Below are positions 60,337 to 64,000 of a stretch of DNA of 64,000 nucleotides, in pieces. Below the pieces are notes generated by a model. The model made no database searches. It saw only the letters and a program-made list of their open reading frames with translations, and was not told the DNA's origin. The stretch is from Phymatolithon calcareum (lineage: Eukaryota; Rhodophyta; Florideophyceae; Hapalidiales), in assembly GCA_977006965.1 (NCBI GenBank), contig OZ345366.1, forward strand, positions 1,054,001-1,118,000, read 5' to 3'. The first letter of the stretch is position 1; every line of letters begins with the position of its first letter. The translations under genes were made by a program, and so were the position numbers.

Positions 60337-60701
60337 ACTCAAACTGCGCTCTTCCGAAATTCCCTGCACGTATCGGTCCATCTCTGCTCTTGCCAGGAAT
60401 CGAGTAAAAACACGAAGTTTCTCACGAACTTCCTTCTCCTCACGTGGACGCTTCTTCTCATTCGCCATGTATCCCTTAAAGTCTGTCAGTCCTCGCTCCA
60501 CAACAAACTCCTTCTTCTTATGCCAATCGTCTAGTTTCGTTTTGTATATTTCCAAAACTTGCAGCTTTAGCTCTCTGTCTTTCGCAGAATCCTCCTCAGA
60601 AATTCCATGTCATCCAATATGTCTTCAATATCCCACTCGTACACAAAGTCTTGCCTTTTCGGCATCCAGCCAGCTGCATCCTCCTGGTGATACTTGTGCA
60701 T
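60337..60701 (-). pseudogene. Displaced fragment of ADA2
   Basis: About 365 bp copied from the middle of the ADA2 gene (55978..56352) at roughly 90% identity. It reads RQDFVYEWDIEDILDDMEF, EIYKTKLDDWHKKKEFVVER, GLTDFKGYMANEKKRPREEK, VQGISEERSLS. One T is lost in the run before CCATGTC, shifting the frame, and several codons are missing near 60630. No domain of ADA2 (ZZ, SANT, SWIRM) is included. Confidence 0.9.
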
Positions 60702-60704
60702 AGC

Positions 60705-61040
60705 AATTTTCCACAGGTGAGACGATTGGGACTGCCCAAGACTGCCAAATCCAGTCGAAGGCAGTCGTAGTAGATGGTAATTTTAGTCAACTGCCAAAAG
60801 ACTGGCAGTCCTGTAAATCTCATCGTAAACAGTCGAGTTACGAGTTCCAGTTAACTGGACATTGTCCGGGCAGTCGTCCAGACGACTGGCAGTTGTGAAA
60901 GATGACTGTGTAAGCAGCTGCGCTGAGAAGAAACTAACGACTTTTTTTTTGAGCAAAGTTTATTTAAAAGCCCCACAGACAGAAACTAACGACTGCTCTG
61001 AAGACTGGACGTCGACTGGTCAGTTGACTGAATCACCAAA
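60705..61040. other. ACTG/CAGT-dense stretch
   Basis: About 20 occurrences of ACTG or CAGT in 330 bp, often as gactg, cagtcg or actggcagt, including the small palindrome cagtcgtccagacgactg (about 60880). No coding potential. It starts where the ADA2 fragment ends. Confidence 0.5.
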
Positions 61041-61357
61041 TATGATAGTATGACCCTACGTGCGGCAGCGTTATCGGCCATTAGATGCGCGCTTCGATGG
61101 AAGCGCTAACTCGCTAACGGTGTTTTTTTAGTAGTATTTATTAAACGCTCTCAGTAACACTCTTTAGACTGTAAGGGAGATGCGTTTCAGTTGCTACAGC
61201 CTTGTAGCATAGTATAACATTCATATATGCTTCTTCCGCAATCTTGTATATCGTGGCCCTAGCTGCAAAAACCCACATCGGACGGATGTGGGAAAAGCTT
61301 ACAGTCCTCTATGCGCTCAGCGGCGATTCGAGCTCGCAATTCTTATCCTTTGTTTTT
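61041..61357. other. Gene-free stretch
   Basis: Nothing supported apart from a short stem acatcggacggatgtggg (about 61273). Confidence 0.3.
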
Positions 61358-62110
61358 CTATTCCATGTCCTCGTAAAAGGCACTGGTAAAGAAGAGTAGC
61401 TGGTCCAGTGCTTCTTCGGCCTTCTTGGTCTCTTCTCCGGTCAGCTGGTATCTCGCCAAAGACGTTTCAACCGTGTGCACCTTGATAAGATTTCGCCAAA
61501 TTTGTCTTCTAGTAGTGTCGTGCTCAGTGGGGGAAATCTCCCAAACGCCCACTTCACCGCCAATTGACGATGACGTACTTTCGGAAGAACTGCTCATGCC
61601 TTAGCATTGCTGCCATGTCCCGACACACCCATTGCAATTCATCCACGTCTCTGCAATCCTTTGGGACGGCCAGTAGGCTCTCTTTTTTTGTCTTGGCTCT
61701 CACGAGCATTTTGAGCGCTAAAACCATTCTCCTGTCTTCAGCTGCTTGGATGCGACAGAGAAGACGAAGTCTTGCAGACCGGTTTTTCGCGATTGGTCCA
61801 AGGACTTGAGAGAAAAAGGTCCTCTCTACCTCTTCAATAGCTGTCTGGATTCTCGGCGTCCAAGGTGTTAGATGCATGGCATACTCCCATCTTGGCTGTA
61901 TCAGTGCCTTGTATACCTTGATAGCTTTAAGCGCGTTAATACCGCGCCTGGAGACACCAAGGGGTCTTAACTGATACACAGCGATCTTGGCGTTCCGGAT
62001 GCGCTCGAGCATTCTTGTCTCGGTTACCCCCTGACTGCTCAGTGAGATTCCAAGGTATGACACTTCTTTGACTTTCGTTATTGTTTTGCCTGACAGCTTG
62101 AAGTTATCTG
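61358..62110 (-). pseudogene. Non-LTR retrotransposon RT, post-palm/thumb region
   Basis: Minus-strand reading begins MSYLGISLSSQGVTETRMLE, the block after the YxDD motif in LINE RTs (LG...S..G), followed by IKVYKALIQPRWEYAMHLTP (compare LPKWEYAIHLNP in the element at 23190..24600) and VLGPIAKNRSARLRLLCRIQ. It then shifts frame near 61580 and ends in HDTTRRQIWRNLIKVHTVET, SLARYQL. The catalytic core and endonuclease are absent. It is related to, but clearly diverged from, the element at 23190. Confidence 0.7.
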
Positions 62111-62126
62111 GTCTCGGTGTTGCTGT

Positions 62127-62585
62127 TCATTGCTGCCATTCCAATAATCGACGGAGGGAGTTACTGCACTGGAAATAGAAAGGAATGGTCACGGAGCTCA
62201 TTTTCATGCCCGAACGGCTTCTTGACAACGCGCACGTGTCTGCATTAATATAACGGAGGCTGTTATTGAAAGCGGACACCGGAACAGCACGATAGTACAG
62301 AGGGTTGGCGGGACGACAATCAAGCTCGAAGAGTAACTTGGTGGCATAGTCGCAATCACGGCGATGATAGAAAGGGTGTTGGGCAAATCCCACCACTTCC
62401 ACGCTGCTTAGAATACCGGTCGGGTCTATTCTGAACTTTGGTGGCATGACGGAGAGATTGACATAGAAACAAAGCGAGAGAAAGTCTTCCATCTTCTGAG
62501 AGCTAATTTCCAGGAAATCATGAGACAACTGAGTGCGGAAAGATCCATTCACGTAACTTGGCATCCACCGTCTTGCTCCGCGCAA
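62127..62585 (-). pseudogene. Unidentified coding fragment
   Basis: About 150 clean codons with no stop: MPSYVNGSFRTQLSHDFLEI, SSVEVVGFAQHPFYHRRDCD, YATKLLFELDCRPANPLYYR, SAFNNSLRYINADTC. The first ATG is at about 62564. The composition is that of a folded enzyme, unlike the retroelement sequence on both sides. I do not recognise it. It may be an exon of a host gene captured between retroelements, or part of a real gene with introns. Confidence 0.35.
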
Positions 62586-62603
62586 ACCTATAAGGACTGA
62601 AGT

Positions 62604-62626
62604 TTTCTTTCTTTCTTTCTTTATTG
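62604..62626. repeat. (TTTC)n microsatellite
   Basis: About five TTTC units followed by ttattgcgaaa. On the minus strand this is a (GAAA)n run just after the end of the RNase H element at 62640, so it may be that element's 3' tail. Confidence 0.7.
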
Positions 62627-62639
62627 CGAAAGATATCGC

Positions 62640-63420
62640 TCACACGGAGGGTGAGCGCCAGAAGTTGTTCTGCAGCAGCTTCTCATTGTTCAGAAATTTT
62701 AGCATCTCTAGGGGTCTCTCACGGCATAGCTCCTCTTCGGTTTTTGTCCCAACTCGACCAATGAACTTATGTCTGGAGACTGAACGTCCACTACAACGTA
62801 AAATCAGGTGTTCTGTAGTTTCTTTGCAATCAGAATTGCAGGCCTTGCACACTGGATCGTACGAAATTGTGTCCCTGTTGCATCGATGCCTAAAGACTGC
62901 CACCATATGGCTGCACTCCACAATCACTTGGTGCAAGATCACCTCTGCTCGTCTATGTGATATAGATAGCTCTTCGGGAAGTGTCGGAATGGCGACAGAC
63001 TCGGTTTTGGCGGATGTTTTGACGATTGATCTCGCTGTTTCGAGTATGAGAGGAACCTTCTGATGGTCCATCAGGTTTGATTCGGAAATACCTCTTCGTG
63101 CTAAATTGTCGGCGGCATAATTTCGCGGAATTCTACAATGACTTGGAATCCAAATGCATTAAACGAAAATCTCCCTTGACATCAATTGTTCCATAAGACC
63201 CCAAAGTTGCCGTATCATTTCCCCGTACCTCCGTCCATGACCGCTAATAGCTTCGACGCAGCTCCTGCTGTCGGTGAACCATCTTATCGTGCTTCCAGAT
63301 GCTAAGGTGAGCTTCAAAGCTTCTTGAAAAGCATGCATTGCAGCAATGACCTCCGCGTCTGATGAGGTGCGCTTGCCCAGATCGTCGTCCTCCGAGGGTC
63401 TGGGCCTTTATACCCTAATG
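62640..63420 (-). pseudogene. Non-LTR retrotransposon 3' end: RNase H domain and zinc knuckle
   Basis: Minus-strand reading: SSDAEVIAAMHAFQEALKLT (RNase H Glu helix), IRWFTDSRSCVEAISG (catalytic Asp), WIPSHCRIPRNYAADNLARR (last Asp), then CKACNSDCKETTEHLILRCS, the CxxC-x-H-x-C knuckle that ends many LINE-type ORF2 proteins. One in-frame stop (TAA near 63157) interrupts the RNase H domain. The reverse transcriptase that should precede it is absent: copia sequence begins just upstream. A truncated dead copy. Confidence 0.75.
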
Positions 63421-63504
63421 TCTGCTACGTGTAGCGCCTATCATGACAATAATCTGCCTGCTCGTGACAAGTTCTTACTCGTTCTTAGCGCCTATCATAA
63501 CAGA
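63410..63504 (-). mobile_element. Start of the copia 3' LTR, truncated
   Basis: After the pol stop a purine run (gcgacggggggtc, polypurine tract) precedes tgttatgataggcgctaag, a probable LTR 5' end. The motif atgataggcgct recurs 48 bp later. The LTR is cut off by the RNase H element after about 95 bp. Confidence 0.5.
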
Positions 63505-64000
63505 CCCCCCGTCGCGAGGAGGCGGATTGAATGACTTCAGTGGGAGAGTAAAATTTTTGAAGTTAGGGCGGTTCACCGGCTTTGTCAAGATATCCGCCAG
63601 CATGTCTTGACTACGGATGTAGTGAGGTTCGACTGACTTTTTCTTCACGTGGTCTTGGATATGATGATATCGGATGTCGATGTATTTGCTTCGTCGCGTT
63701 TGCGAATTGTTCATGGCGACTTTGATGGCCGCCTGATTGTCCATGCACAGCTTCGTGTGTTCTGCAGCAAGCTGGTTAAGCTCGGTAAGTATGTTGCGCA
63801 ACCAGAGCGTTTGCTGGACAGCAGTCAAAGCAGCAATGTACTCTGCCTTGCACGTTGAGAGTGCGACTGTTTTCTGCCGTTTGGACGTCCAGTGTATCGG
63901 TGCGTTGTTGAGGGTGTGTATTATACCGCTTACTGACTTGCGGGTATATTTGCGGCTTGCATAATCGGCGTCTGCGCGCGTGACTGGCCGAATATAGTAT
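63475..64000 (-). pseudogene. Ty1/copia retrotransposon pol, C-terminal part (runs off the window)
   Basis: Open minus-strand frame from the window edge to 63475. It contains ADADYASRKYTRKSVSGIIH, WTSKRQKTVALSTCKAEYIA, AVQQTLWLRNIL, MDNQAAIKVAMNNSQTRRSK, YIDIRYHHIQDHV and DMLADILTKPV. These are the copia RNase H motifs in standard form (DAD.A......S.SG, KQ..VA.ST.EAEY.A, DNQ.A, ..K.I...YH..R). No stop within the visible part, so it looks young, but the 3' LTR is truncated. The upstream RT and integrase lie outside the window. Confidence 0.85.

Noticed and set aside
1-64000. tRNA and rRNA genes
   Set aside because: I looked for B-box-like ggttcgaatcc patterns and conserved rRNA blocks on both strands and found none I could fold. 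A short tRNA could still be missed by eye.
1-64000. Plastid or mitochondrial origin of the window
   Set aside because: Spliceosomal introns, nuclear housekeeping genes and diverse transposons place it in the nuclear genome.

Overview
This window is nuclear DNA of a eukaryote, most likely a red alga. The strongest clue is a nuclear gene for a CpcT/CpeT-type phycobiliprotein lyase (40008..41264), which fits an organism with phycobilisomes. It sits among ordinary eukaryotic genes: SmF, eS28, UTP11, ADA2, USB1, profilin, a p24 cargo receptor, VHS/GAT proteins and a mitochondrial-type ClpP. Genes are short and compact. Most have one exon, and the nine introns I could place are 83-137 nt with GT..AG ends. 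Gene-dense islands alternate with transposon-rich, gene-poor stretches, a layout known from florideophytes such as Chondrus. The species is an inference, not a demonstration.

Layout. 1-1870: decayed non-LTR retrotransposon ends. 1874-13009: gene island (triosephosphate isomerase, SmF, a TRAPPC14-like protein, a GT61 glycosyltransferase, a large VHS-GAT protein, a nuclear-looking protein with an internal duplication). 13000-17570: gene-free DNA with an unusual concentration of fold-back sequences, including a perfect 98-bp palindrome. 17574-18344: a short VHS-only paralogue. 19400-28200: transposon debris (hAT transposase, non-LTR reverse transcriptase, two unnamed repeat families) and a set of short palindromes. 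28200-39730: three copies of an orphan multi-pass membrane protein gene, each followed by ClpP sequence. Only the third is followed by an intact ClpP gene. The other two carry ClpP 3' ends fused, at the same junction, to pieces of the VHS-only gene.

39730-56950 is a second dense island: CpcT/CpeT-type lyase, profilin, a small conserved two-exon gene, USB1, a four-exon bacterial-type glycogen debranching enzyme, p24, eS28, UTP11, an Omp85-family plastid envelope protein, a protein with four tandem hnRNP Q/R-type acidic (NURR) domains, and ADA2. 56950-64000 is gene-poor: one orphan gene (58168..58701), a displaced ADA2 fragment, an unidentified coding fragment, non-LTR RT and RNase H pieces, and the 3' end of a Ty1/copia element that runs off the window.

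Functionally the genes are mostly housekeeping: RNA processing (SmF, USB1, UTP11), translation (eS28), transcription (ADA2), vesicle traffic (p24, VHS-GAT, TRAPPC14-like), organelle biogenesis (ClpP, Omp85), carbon metabolism (TPI, debranching enzyme) and light harvesting (CpcT/CpeT). There is no operon-like organisation, though several pairs are divergent or nearly abutting. The most distinctive material is non-coding: fold-backs, gene-fragment shuffling and repeated short palindromes.
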